Shown in pieces: positions 1 through 6,233 of a stretch of 6,712 nucleotides of DNA; the stretch's first letter is position 1, and each line of letters begins with the position of its first letter. The DNA is from JAICKM01 sp035693165. Its GTDB lineage: Bacteria; Chloroflexota; Chloroflexia; QHBQ01; JAICKM01. The notes below the pieces were generated by a model. The model was not told where the DNA came from and did not search any database. It saw nothing but the letters and a program-made list of their open reading frames with translations. Position numbers and translations under genes: made by a program. The stretch lies in assembly GCA_035693165.1 (NCBI GenBank), contig DASSGZ010000528.1:1-6712 (forward strand). The letters run 5' to 3'.

Positions 1-1138
1 TCTGATTCTGTGAGGTGGGCGGCACGATCTTGGCGTTTACGATCAGCCCGCGCTCGTCGATCTCATAGCGATGGTAGAGCAGCCCGCGCGGCGCCTCGGT
101 GCAGCCGTAGCCGATGCCCGCGCGCGGTGTCACCGGCACCGCCGGCGTGGCGGGGCGCTCGTACGCGTCCAGGATGCGCAGGGCCTCGTCGCAAGCGTAG
201 ACCGTCTCGACGGCGCGGACGATGATGCTCTGGAAGGGGTTGCGGCAGACTCGGCCCAGCCCGGCCTCGCGCGCCGCTTCTTGCGCCAGCGGCGACAGGC
301 GGTCGAAGTTCAGGTTGTAGCGCGCCAGCGGTCCGGCCAGGTACGCGCCGCGTGCCTTCAGCGCCGACTGCAACGCATTGGAGTGGGCAACGTGTTCCTC
401 GGCGAAGTGGTCCTCGTACTCGCGCACGGCGATGTCCAGGCCCTTGTTCGACACGATGCGCCCCTCGTTCAACGGGTACTCATCCGGGTGCTGCAGCGCC
501 ACGAACTCGTAGTCCTGCTCGAAGCGGGGGAAGGGGAAGGTCGCCACCAGGCGCACCGTCTCCAGCGCGGCGTCGCGGGCCCAGCGCAGGCGCTCGGTGA
601 TATCGGCCAGTTCCTGGCGCGTGGGCACGCGATAGAACCCGCCCACGTGCACGTTGATCGGGTGGATCTCGCGCCCGCCGATGACCGACATCAGGTCGTT
701 GCCGGCCTTCTTGAGCGCCAGCCCCCGGCGCACCACCTCCGGGTAGTCCTTCGCCAGTTGGATGGCGTCCTGGTAGCCCAGGAAGTCGGGCGCGTGGAGC
801 ATATAGATATGCAGCACGTGGCTCTCGATCCACTCGCCACAGTAGAGCAAGCGGCGCAGCGCCCGCAGTTGCCCCTCGACCCGCACGCCGAAAGCGTCTT
901 CCATGGCATGGACGGAACTCATCTGGTAGGCCACGGGGCAGATGCCGCAGATGCGGGCGGTGATGTCGGGCGCCTCGCTGTAGGCCCGCCCGCGCAACAG
1001 GGCCTCGAAGAAGCGCGGCGGCTCAAAGATCCGCAGCTTCACGTCTGTGACCGCGTCACCGGTGATCTTCACATGCAGCCCGCCCTCGCCCTCGACACGG
1101 GCCAGGTAGTCTACCTGGATGGTCTTACTCTTGGCCAT
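1..1138 (-). CDS. hydA: [NiFe]-hydrogenase large (alpha) subunit, group 3b type, 3'-truncated by window edge
   Basis: This is the catalytic subunit, which splits or forms H2 at the NiFe(CN)2CO centre in the cytoplasm. The reading frame is open from ATG 1138 to the left edge, giving 379 residues; I expect roughly 50 more outside the window. The N-terminus reads MAKSKTIQVDYLARVEGEGG, with the RVEGEG motif near residues 14-19. The L1 Ni/Fe ligand motif is RICGICP at residues 62-68 (Cys64, Cys67), followed by VAYQMSS. The C-terminal L2 cysteine pair (DPCxxC) is not in view, so intactness cannot be judged. The start overlaps the last 14 bases of hydD, which implies translational coupling; a purine-rich GAGAG stretch lies upstream inside hydD. 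It is the last visible gene of the hydB-cNMP-hydG-hydD-hydA operon. The family call is firm. The group 3b assignment rests on the L1 wording and the partner subunits. Confidence 0.93.
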   Translation of the reverse strand, partial: MAKSKTIQVDYLARVEGEGGLHVKITGDAVTDVKLRIFEPPRFFEALLRGRAYSEAPDITARICGICPVAYQMSSVHAMEDAFGVRVEGQLRALRRLLYCGEWIESHVLHIYMLHAPDFLGYQDAIQLAKDYPEVVRRGLALKKAGNDLMSVIGGREIHPINVHVGGFYRVPTRQELADITERLRWARDAALETVRLVATFPFPRFEQDYEFVALQHPDEYPLNEGRIVSNKGLDIAVREYEDHFAEEHVAHSNALQSALKARGAYLAGPLARYNLNFDRLSPLAQEAAREAGLGRVCRNPFQSIIVRAVETVYACDEALRILDAYERPATPAVPVTPRAGIGYGCTEAPRGLLYHRYEIDERGLIVNAKIVPPTSQNQ

Positions 1139-1907
1139 GGAACTCACTCTCTTTCCGGAAAGCCTCGGCCTCGGCGTTGAAGGTGCGGAACGCTCGCCCC
1201 ACCACGGCATCGGGGGCGCCCAACTGGATCCAGCGCGCGCCCAGTGCCGCGGTGTTGGGCGTCTCTTTCGGGCCGAAACAGCCGTAGCAGCCCCGGTTGA
1301 AAGCCGGGCACAGCGCGCCGCACCCGGCGTGCGTCACCGGGCCGAGGCACGGCGTGCCGTGCGCCACCATGACGCAGACCGTGCCGCGGAGTTTGCACTC
1401 CACGCAGACACTATGCGGCGGGACGTTGGGTTTGCGCCCGTGCAAATAGGCGCTCACCACCTCCAGCAGTTGCCCCTTGTTGATCGGGCAGCCGCGCAAC
1501 TCGAAATCGACCGGCACATGGGCGGAGATGGGCGTGGACCGGTCCAGCGTGGAGATGTACTCCGGGCGCGCGTAGACCAGCGGGATCAGCGTCTGCACGT
1601 CTTTGAAGTTGCGCAGCGCCTGGATGCCGCCCGCCGTCGCGCAGGCGCCGATGGTGACCAGGAAGCGGGACACGCGCCGCACTTCCCGGATGCGCTCGGC
1701 GTCGTGCGGCGTCGTGATCGACCCCTCCACGAGCGAGAGATCGTACGGGCCTTGCACTACAGCCCGCGACGCCTCGGGGAAGTTGGCAATGTCCACCGCG
1801 CCCGCCACCGCGAGCAGTTCATCCTCACAGTCGAGCAGACTCAACTGGCAGCCGTCGCAGGATGAGAATTTCCAGACGGCCAGTTTCGGTTTGCGTGTCG
1901 CCGCCAT
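1125..1907 (-). CDS. hydD: [NiFe]-hydrogenase small (delta) subunit, Fe-S electron relay
   Basis: This small subunit would carry electrons between the NiFe site in HydA and the diaphorase part of the complex through [4Fe-4S] clusters. It has 260 residues and no signal peptide or Tat motif, which fits a cytoplasmic group 3 enzyme. The proximal cluster ligands are visible as SSCDGC (Cys17, Cys20), GACA (Cys89) and RGCP (Cys140). A cysteine-rich C-terminal half (Cys168, 171, 178, 187, 196, 200, 207, 210) would hold the medial and distal clusters. The start at ATG 1907 is supported by GAGAGG six bases upstream. Only one base separates it from the hydG stop (TGATATG), and its own end overlaps the hydA start. 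No key cysteine looks missing. The protein resembles oxidoreductase / NADH ubiquinone oxidoreductase 20 kDa-like proteins of group 3b operons. Confidence 0.93.
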   Translation of the reverse strand: MAATRKPKLAVWKFSSCDGCQLSLLDCEDELLAVAGAVDIANFPEASRAVVQGPYDLSLVEGSITTPHDAERIREVRRVSRFLVTIGACATAGGIQALRNFKDVQTLIPLVYARPEYISTLDRSTPISAHVPVDFELRGCPINKGQLLEVVSAYLHGRKPNVPPHSVCVECKLRGTVCVMVAHGTPCLGPVTHAGCGALCPAFNRGCYGCFGPKETPNTAALGARWIQLGAPDAVVGRAFRTFNAEAEAFRKESEFHGQE

Positions 1908-1908
1908 A

Positions 1909-2745
1909 TCAAACCTCTCGCTTCCCGAACCACTCTTTGATTGCCGAGTAGGCGAAGACGGGCCCGTCCTTGCAGATGAAGAACGGCCCCAGTTGGCAAT
2001 GGCCGCACAGCCCGATGGCGCACTTCATGTTGCGCTCCATCGAGATATAGATGCGCTCGTCGGGCACGCCGCGGCTCTGCAGTTCGCGAATGGTGAAGCG
2101 CATCATGATCTCCGGGCCGCAGACGAAGGCCACGGTGTGCGCCGGGTCGAACCCGGCCTTGGGGATGAGCGTCGTCACCGTGCCCACGTGGCCCTGCCAG
2201 CCGTCCGTGGCTTTATCCACGGTCACGCCCACCTCCAGGTCGAAGCGCCCGCGCCAGCGCGCCAGCTCACCGGTGTAGAGCAGATCTTGCGGGGTGCGCG
2301 CGCCGTAGAGCAGGACCACGTTGCCGTAGCCGGCGCGCTGGGCCAGCAGGTGATAGAGCACCGGGCGCAAGGGCGCCAGGCCGATCCCGCCCGCGGCCAC
2401 CACCACGTCGCTGCCCACGGCGGCCTCCACCGGCCAGTGGTTGCCATAGGGCCCGCGCACACCCACGGTCGCGCCGCGCGGCAGCCGGCACAATGCTTCC
2501 GAGACCGGGCCGACCGCACGGATCGTGTGCGTGAGCGTCTGCGGTCGGGCCGGGTCCCCACTGATCGAGATGGGCACTTCGCCCACGCCCCAGACATAGA
2601 GCATGTTGAACTGGCCGGGCGCGAAGGCGAAGCCGCCGGCATCCGGCGCCGCGAGATCGAGCGTCAGGGTGCCGGGGATCTCCTTGCGCACCCGTTGCAC
2701 GCGATAGGGTTGGACCAGCATGGGCATGCTCGTCGTCGTGATCAT
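1909..2745 (-). CDS. hydG: Hydrogenase gamma subunit, FAD/NAD(P)-binding with a 2Fe-2S site
   Basis: This is the diaphorase subunit, passing electrons between the Fe-S relay and NAD(P)(H) through FAD. It belongs to the ferredoxin-NADP reductase-like family that also contains the dihydroorotate dehydrogenase electron-transfer subunit PyrK. From the start chosen here it has 278 residues. The FAD-binding segment VPISIS is at about 57-62, the nucleotide-binding loop GGIGLAPLRP at about 119-128, and CGPEIMM at about 209-215. The C-terminal cysteines 242, 247, 250 and 258 (CAIGLCGHC, then C) fit a 2Fe-2S cluster. An in-frame ATG at 2766 would add seven residues, but it has no Shine-Dalgarno and abuts a strong hairpin. 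ATG 2745 has GAGAGG seven bases upstream, so I prefer it. The stop lies one base before the hydD start. The FAD-subunit role is firm; I cannot tell NAD from NADP preference by eye. Confidence 0.92.
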   Translation of the reverse strand: MITTTSMPMLVQPYRVQRVRKEIPGTLTLDLAAPDAGGFAFAPGQFNMLYVWGVGEVPISISGDPARPQTLTHTIRAVGPVSEALCRLPRGATVGVRGPYGNHWPVEAAVGSDVVVAAGGIGLAPLRPVLYHLLAQRAGYGNVVLLYGARTPQDLLYTGELARWRGRFDLEVGVTVDKATDGWQGHVGTVTTLIPKAGFDPAHTVAFVCGPEIMMRFTIRELQSRGVPDERIYISMERNMKCAIGLCGHCQLGPFFICKDGPVFAYSAIKEWFGKREV

Positions 2746-2752
2746 CCCGTTA

Positions 2753-2758
2753 CCTCTC
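2753..2758 (-). promoter_or_regulatory. Ribosome binding site deciding the hydG start
   Basis: GAGAGG on the minus strand lies seven bases before ATG 2745. The same hexamer serves hydD (1914-1919, six-base spacer). It favours 2745 over the upstream in-frame ATG at 2766, which has no recognisable Shine-Dalgarno. Confidence 0.6.
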
Positions 2759-2766
2759 GTAGCCAT

Positions 2767-2793
2767 GCCGCGACGGCGCTGCCGTCTGGCGGC
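2767..2793 (-). other. Strong intercistronic stem-loop between the cNMP-fold gene and hydG
   Basis: GACGGC (2772-2777) pairs perfectly with GCCGTC (2781-2786) around a three-base loop. It is extended by GCCGC (2767-2771) pairing with GCGGC (2789-2793) across a two-base bulge, for about 11 base pairs in total, all but one G-C. The hairpin lies in the 78-base gap between the two genes, upstream of the hydG ribosome binding site. No T-run follows it on the minus strand, so it is a poor intrinsic terminator. An RNA-processing or stability element setting subunit ratios is an inference. It may also just reflect the GC-rich background. Confidence 0.5.
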
Positions 2794-2823
2794 GCCCGCG
2801 GGGGTTTTAGGGCAGGTCGTTAC

Positions 2824-3282
2824 CTACCCGCCATAGACATCCAGCAGTTGCAGGCGCGTCGCCTGCAGCCGGCTCATCATGGTCTGGGCAAAGCGTTGCA
2901 TCAAGTCGTAGCCCAGGTCGTGGTCGGCGTCACACTTGGCGCGCAGGCACATCCCGTTAAAATCGATGGCGCGGACCACCGTCAGAGCACGGCCGTCGAA
3001 GTGCCAGCGATAGGGCGGGAACAACCACGACCAGCCGAGCACTTCGTCCTTCTCCACCGTCTGGATCACGTGGGATCCCCGGCCCGGCACGTAGAGTTCG
3101 AGCGATACCTGGCCGTAGGTGAGGATATAGAAGTGGTTCGCTGGATCGCCCTCGTGGAACACGTATTCCCCGCTCGCAAACGTGACGGGATGCGCGCATT
3201 CGGCAATCGCCATGAGGTGGGCGGGGGAGAGGCCCTTCAAGAAGGCTTGCTCGCCCAGCACATACTCGGATGTATCTATCAT
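2824..3282 (-). CDS. Single-domain cyclic-nucleotide-binding-fold protein in a hydrogenase operon
   Basis: This 152-residue protein has one CRP/cNMP-type beta-roll domain. It shows the typical run FASGEYVFHEGDPANHFYIL (about 35-54) and then YGQVSLELY, and ends in helices rich in Leu, Gln and Arg (about 125-148). There is no helix-turn-helix after the roll, so it is not a normal Crp/Fnr regulator. At the phosphate-binding cassette, where cAMP binders have Gly-Glu-Leu followed by Arg-Ala/Ser, it reads GWSW at 83-86 and then an aromatic stretch FPPYRWHFDGRA (88-99). The Glu is absent while Arg98-Ala99 remain. The start at ATG 3282 forms an ATGA overlap with the hydB stop and has GGAGG six bases upstream, so it is co-translated with hydB. 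To my knowledge similar proteins accompany group 3b hydrogenases in some bacteria. A regulatory or structural role in the complex is inference, and the ligand is unknown. Confidence 0.88.
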   Translation of the reverse strand: MIDTSEYVLGEQAFLKGLSPAHLMAIAECAHPVTFASGEYVFHEGDPANHFYILTYGQVSLELYVPGRGSHVIQTVEKDEVLGWSWLFPPYRWHFDGRALTVVRAIDFNGMCLRAKCDADHDLGYDLMQRFAQTMMSRLQATRLQLLDVYGG

Positions 3283-4460
3283 TGCCGGCCTCCAGGGGGA
3301 ACGGGAGCGACTCCCTCCGACTCGCGGATGGCACGGGCCTCTTCGGTAATATCGATGCCGACCGGGCACCAGGTGATGCAGCGACCGCAGCCCACGCAGC
3401 CCGCCGTGCCGAACTGGTCGATCCAGGTGGCGAGTTTGTGCGTCATCCACTGCCGGTAGCGCGCCTTGGGCGTGGGCCGCACGCTGCCGCCGTGGATGTA
3501 GGAGAAATCGGTGGTGAAGCAGGAGTCCCAGCGGCGCTGCCGCTCGGCGTGCTCGCCGGTCAGGTCCGTCACTTCCTCCACGGTGGTGCAGAAGCAGGTC
3601 GGGCAGACCATGGTGCAGTTGGCGCAGTTCAGGCAGCGCTCGGCCACCATGTCCCAGCGCGGGTTCTCGGTGTTGCGGTAGAGCAGATCCTTGAGGCCGG
3701 CGGTGTCCAGGCTGCGGCCCTGCTGCGCGGTCGCCGCCGCCACGGCTGCCGTCGCCGCGGCCTGTTCGGCCCCATCGGCGGGCGCGTGCGGCACTTCGGC
3801 GAGCACCGCGGCCCCGCGCTCGGTGCCGGCCTCGACCACGAAGTAATGGCGCGCGCCGTCGAGCACTTCCGTCAACGCCAGGTCGTAGCCGAAGGTAGCC
3901 TGTGGTCCCGTCTGCATGGAGACGCAGAAGCAGGTGCCGCCCGCCTGGCCGCAGTTCACGGCCACGATGAACAGCTTCTCGCGCCGCGCCGCATACGCCG
4001 GGTCGATGTACGGCCCCTGCAACAGCACGCGATCCTGGATGGCGATGGCGTGCAGTTCGCACGCTCGCACGCCGATCAAGGCGCGCTGCGGCGGCTCGTC
4101 GGCGGCGGGCGTCACGGTGAAGCCGGTCTCAGTTCGTGTGCCCCGCCACAGGCGCAGCACCGGGGGATAGAGAAACTGCTTCCAGGATTGCGGCCCGACG
4201 CTGTAGCCGAACAGGGCGGCATCGGCGCGCCTTTTGAGCCGGTAATGGCCGCCCGCCTGCTCGTCGGTCCACCCGGCGGGCAAATCCTCGACGCCGGCGA
4301 TGCGGTCATACACAATGGCGTTGTCGCGCACGGTGGGGCCGATCAACTCGTAGCCACGGGCACGCAGGGCCGCCAGGAGGGCGGGGAACGCGGTCCGCTC
4401 GACGACGACGGCGACGCCGAGCGCCGGGCCTACACGCGTGTGCGGAGTAATTGCGACCAT
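3279..4460 (-). CDS. hydB: Hydrogenase beta subunit, 4Fe-4S dicluster electron-transfer protein
   Basis: This Fe-S subunit of the NAD(P)-linked hydrogenase (sulfhydrogenase) belongs to the family that includes the anaerobic sulfite reductase A subunit. It connects the FAD subunit with the hydrogenase module and is linked to sulfur reduction in archaeal relatives. From ATG 4460 it has 393 residues. The family-typical GVRACELHAI (Cys134) and NCGQAGGTCFC (Cys170, 177, 179) are present. The first ferredoxin motif is CLNCANCTMVCP (Cys276, 279, 282, 286), and the second is CVGCGRCITWCP (Cys355, 358, 361, 365). An Ala-rich linker lies at about 230-247. An ATG at 4499 would add 13 residues but has no Shine-Dalgarno; ATG 4460 has GGAGG nine bases upstream. 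It is the first gene of the operon, preceded by a 295-base spacer, and its stop overlaps the next start. Confidence 0.93.
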   Translation of the reverse strand: MVAITPHTRVGPALGVAVVVERTAFPALLAALRARGYELIGPTVRDNAIVYDRIAGVEDLPAGWTDEQAGGHYRLKRRADAALFGYSVGPQSWKQFLYPPVLRLWRGTRTETGFTVTPAADEPPQRALIGVRACELHAIAIQDRVLLQGPYIDPAYAARREKLFIVAVNCGQAGGTCFCVSMQTGPQATFGYDLALTEVLDGARHYFVVEAGTERGAAVLAEVPHAPADGAEQAAATAAVAAATAQQGRSLDTAGLKDLLYRNTENPRWDMVAERCLNCANCTMVCPTCFCTTVEEVTDLTGEHAERQRRWDSCFTTDFSYIHGGSVRPTPKARYRQWMTHKLATWIDQFGTAGCVGCGRCITWCPVGIDITEEARAIRESEGVAPVPPGGRQ

Positions 4461-4469
4461 GGAGAGGGG

Positions 4470-4474
4470 CCTCC
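4470..4474 (-). promoter_or_regulatory. Ribosome binding site deciding the hydB start
   Basis: GGAGG on the minus strand lies nine bases before ATG 4460. The alternative in-frame ATG at 4499 is preceded by a C-rich stretch with no Shine-Dalgarno. Confidence 0.55.
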
Positions 4475-4620
4475 ATTGCAGGGGTACAGCCAGGGTCATG
4501 TGCGCGTGGTCCGCCGGGGGGATGGGGCATCCGGCCAGTCACGCGAGGCGGCCCATCTCGCGGCCACCAATCCCAGTGTAGCTTCGGCAGGTCATAGCCC
4601 CGGTAAATGCCGGTTGCAGA

Positions 4621-4633
4621 TTCGTGACAGGAA
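4621..4633. promoter_or_regulatory. Imperfect 13-base palindrome, candidate operator
   Basis: TTCGTGACAGGAA pairs at five of six positions around its centre. It lies about 160 bases upstream of hydB in the only sizeable spacer before the operon. It matches no operator I can name with confidence. Binding of a regulator is an inference from symmetry and position only. Confidence 0.25.
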
Positions 4634-4734
4634 CGCGGAGTCGGGATATACGCGGTGCTTGCCGCGCCATCCAGTGGGGTCTTCTCCAAGAAGGAACCAT
4701 TCCCCCGCCCGCCGTATTTTGCGCGGTGATCGGC

Positions 4735-4754
4735 CGGGCAGGGGAAGTTGCCCG
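4735..4754 (-). terminator. Stem-loop immediately after the lysA stop, possible weak terminator
   Basis: CGGGCA and TGCCCG form a perfect six-base-pair stem around an eight-base loop, starting one base after the lysA TGA. No run of T follows on the minus strand (the next bases are GCCGATCACC), so it does not meet the rule for an intrinsic terminator. It could end the message with Rho or protect the 3' end. Read-through into the hydrogenase genes remains possible. Confidence 0.3.
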
Positions 4755-4755
4755 C

Positions 4756-6057
4756 TCAGGGGGTGCGGGGGGCGGATGCCGCGGGCACGCCACCGGCGGC
4801 GAAGCCGGGCAACCCCGCAAAATCGAGCGTGGCGAAATAGTCGTCCAGCGTTTCGGCCCGCCGGATCAGCGTGACGGTGTTGTCGGGGCGCCACAGCAGT
4901 TCCGCCGCGCGCAGCTTGCCGTTGTAGTTGAAGCCCATGGCGTGCCCGTGCGCGCCCGTGTCGTGGATCACCAGCAGATCGCCCGGCGCGATTTCCGGCA
5001 GGAGCCGGTCCACGGCAAACTTATCGTTGTTCTCACAGAGCGACCCGGTCACGTCGTACACCTGCGCGGCGGGCAGATCGTCCTTGCCGGGCACGGTGAT
5101 ATGGTGGTACGCGCCGTACATGCCGGGCCGCATCAGGTCGGCCATGCTGGCGTCCACGCCCACGAATGTCTTGTAGGTCTGTTTCACGTGTAGCGCGCGC
5201 GCCACCAGGTAGCCGGATGGCCCGGTGATCACGCGCCCGCATTCCATGGCGAGGCGCAAGGGCTGCAGCCCGTTCGCGGCGATCTTGCCCTCGTAGGCGG
5301 CGCGGATGCCCTCCCCCACCCGCGCCAGGTCCACCGGCTGCTGTTCCGGTTTGTACGGGATGCCGATGCCGCCGCCCAGGTTCACGAACTCGAAGCGGAT
5401 GTCCAGCGCACGCGACAGTTCCCCGATCAGGTCGAACAGCATCACCGCCGTGTCGATAAAATACTGCGGATTCAGTTCGTTGGACGCGACCATGGTATGC
5501 AGCCCGAAGCGGCGCACGCCCAGGTCGCGGGCGCGCCGGTAGCCCTCGAACAACTGGGCGCGGGTCAGCCCATACTTGGCCTCTTTCGGGTTGCCGATGA
5601 TCGCGTTGCCGGTGCGCAGCTCGCCGGGGTTGTAGCGGAAGCAGAGCAGGTCGGGCAGGCCCGCGTGTTCGGCCAGGTAGGGCAGGTGCGACAGGTCGTC
5701 CAGGTTGATGATCGCGCCCAGCGCCCGCGCCTGCCGGAACTCCTGGGCCGGGGTATCGTTCGACGTGAACATGATATCCTCGCCGGCAAACCCGCAGCGC
5801 TGGGCCAGCACCAGTTCGGCCAGCGAGCTACAATCGACGCCCAGCCCCTCGGCGCGCAGCAGCGTGAGGATGTAGGGATTGGGCGTGGCCTTGACGGCGA
5901 AGTATTCCTTGAAGCCGGGCGCCCAGGCGAAAGCCTGCCGCAACCGGCGCGCGGCGGCGCGGATGCCCGCCTCGTCGTAGATATGAAACGGTGTGGGGTA
6001 GGTGCGGCTGATCGCTTCCAGTTGGTCGCGCGAAAACGGCGGGTGTTTAGTCGTCAT
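4756..6057 (-). CDS. lysA: Diaminopimelate decarboxylase
   Basis: This PLP enzyme removes CO2 from meso-2,6-diaminopimelate to give L-lysine, the last step of the DAP pathway, in the cytosol. It has 433 residues and the fold type III (alanine racemase-like) barrel plus C-terminal beta domain. The PLP lysine is Lys56 in YFAVKATPNP. GVDCSSLAEL (73-82), the phosphate-binding GGGIGIPY (228-235), ECGR (272-275), C341-E342 (CENNDKF) and Tyr378 in GFNYNGKLR are all visible. Several motifs differ from textbook LysA: HTMVAS (187-192) for HIGS, ECGR for EPGR, and GAHG for GAYG. They look like a coherent subfamily variant and not decay. The last 20 or so residues are a loose Ala/Pro/Gly tail. The start at ATG 6057 has AAGGA five bases upstream. 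It is probably transcribed separately from hydB, given the 295-base gap, though on the same strand. Confidence 0.94.
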   Translation of the reverse strand: MTTKHPPFSRDQLEAISRTYPTPFHIYDEAGIRAAARRLRQAFAWAPGFKEYFAVKATPNPYILTLLRAEGLGVDCSSLAELVLAQRCGFAGEDIMFTSNDTPAQEFRQARALGAIINLDDLSHLPYLAEHAGLPDLLCFRYNPGELRTGNAIIGNPKEAKYGLTRAQLFEGYRRARDLGVRRFGLHTMVASNELNPQYFIDTAVMLFDLIGELSRALDIRFEFVNLGGGIGIPYKPEQQPVDLARVGEGIRAAYEGKIAANGLQPLRLAMECGRVITGPSGYLVARALHVKQTYKTFVGVDASMADLMRPGMYGAYHHITVPGKDDLPAAQVYDVTGSLCENNDKFAVDRLLPEIAPGDLLVIHDTGAHGHAMGFNYNGKLRAAELLWRPDNTVTLIRRAETLDDYFATLDFAGLPGFAAGGVPAASAPRTP

Positions 6058-6085
6058 TGCGGTCCTTTACACAGTGGTTTATCAG

Positions 6086-6097
6086 CCCGGCGCCGGG
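6086..6097. repeat. Perfect 12-base palindrome in the lysA leader
   Basis: CCCGGCGCCGGG is fully self-complementary. It sits between the TATAAT hexamer at 6106-6111 and the lysA start, inside the presumed 5' leader. It could be an operator for a dimeric regulator or a short leader hairpin. In GC-rich DNA it may also be chance. Confidence 0.35.
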
Positions 6098-6105
6098 TCT
6101 GCTCT

Positions 6106-6111
6106 ATTATA
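6106..6111 (-). promoter_or_regulatory. Candidate -10 element of the lysA promoter
   Basis: A consensus TATAAT on the minus strand lies 48 bases before the lysA ATG, in the right place for a sigma-70-type promoter. No good TTGACA-like hexamer is found 16-18 bases upstream. A second perfect minus-strand TATAAT lies at 6185-6190, also following a CCGG, and could be an alternative start site. Confidence 0.45.
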
Positions 6112-6153
6112 CACCGGCGGGTATGCCGCGCACGCGGATCGTCGTATCCCGGC

Positions 6154-6181
6154 TTGTCGAAGCTAGCCATAGCATGATAAA
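6154..6181 (+). promoter_or_regulatory. Weak candidate promoter for the toxin-antitoxin pair
   Basis: TTGTCG (6154-6159) and GATAAA (6176-6181) are separated by 16 bases, each matching four of six consensus positions. They lie about 50 bases upstream of the antitoxin start. The AT-rich stretch just after it (ATAA at 6177-6180 and TTAT at 6186-6189) forms a small inverted repeat that could be an autoregulatory operator. This is inference from position and partial matches. Confidence 0.25.
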
Positions 6182-6233
6182 CTGATTATACCGGTTAGAA
6201 AAGCGCATCGTTACTTAGGGCAAGGAGCTACCA

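Larger units (their letters stand above)
4461..4755. other. Non-coding spacer between lysA and the hydrogenase operon
   Basis: This 295-base stretch shows no gene I can support. Short open frames exist on the minus strand, such as a 53-codon ATG frame ending near 4539, but they lack a convincing start, a recognisable motif or a good ribosome binding site. It is the expected place for the hydrogenase promoter. The best minus-strand -10-like hexamer I see is TATATC, with a poor TGGATG 17 bases upstream, so no promoter can be called firmly. It contains the palindromic site at 4621-4633 and the lysA-proximal stem-loop at 4735-4754. Confidence 0.55.

Noticed and set aside
71..1180. Long plus-strand open frame opposite hydA
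   Set aside because: It is a GC-driven antisense shadow. It is rich in His, Arg, Gln and Val with no motif, while the minus strand encodes a clear hydrogenase subunit.
1603..3459. 618-codon plus-strand open frame
   Set aside because: It crosses hydD, hydG and the cNMP-fold gene on the opposite strand and has a His/Arg/Ala-rich composition with no domain, so it is a shadow.
3283..4062. Long upstream extension of the cNMP-fold reading frame
   Set aside because: The frame is open far into hydB, but the real protein starts at ATG 3282 with GGAGG. The upstream part is low-complexity Arg/Gly/His shadow sequence.
4539..4689. Possible small protein in the lysA-hydB spacer
   Set aside because: The minus-strand candidates (53 codons from an ATG, or a TTG-initiated frame) have no convincing motif or Shine-Dalgarno and disagree on frame.
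4681..4693. CTTCT-CCA-AGAAG hairpin
   Set aside because: It is only five base pairs with no T-run on either strand, so it is likely chance.
3270..4874. 534-codon plus-strand open frame
   Set aside because: It is antisense to hydB and runs through the spacer into lysA without a motif. The minus-strand proteins explain the openness.
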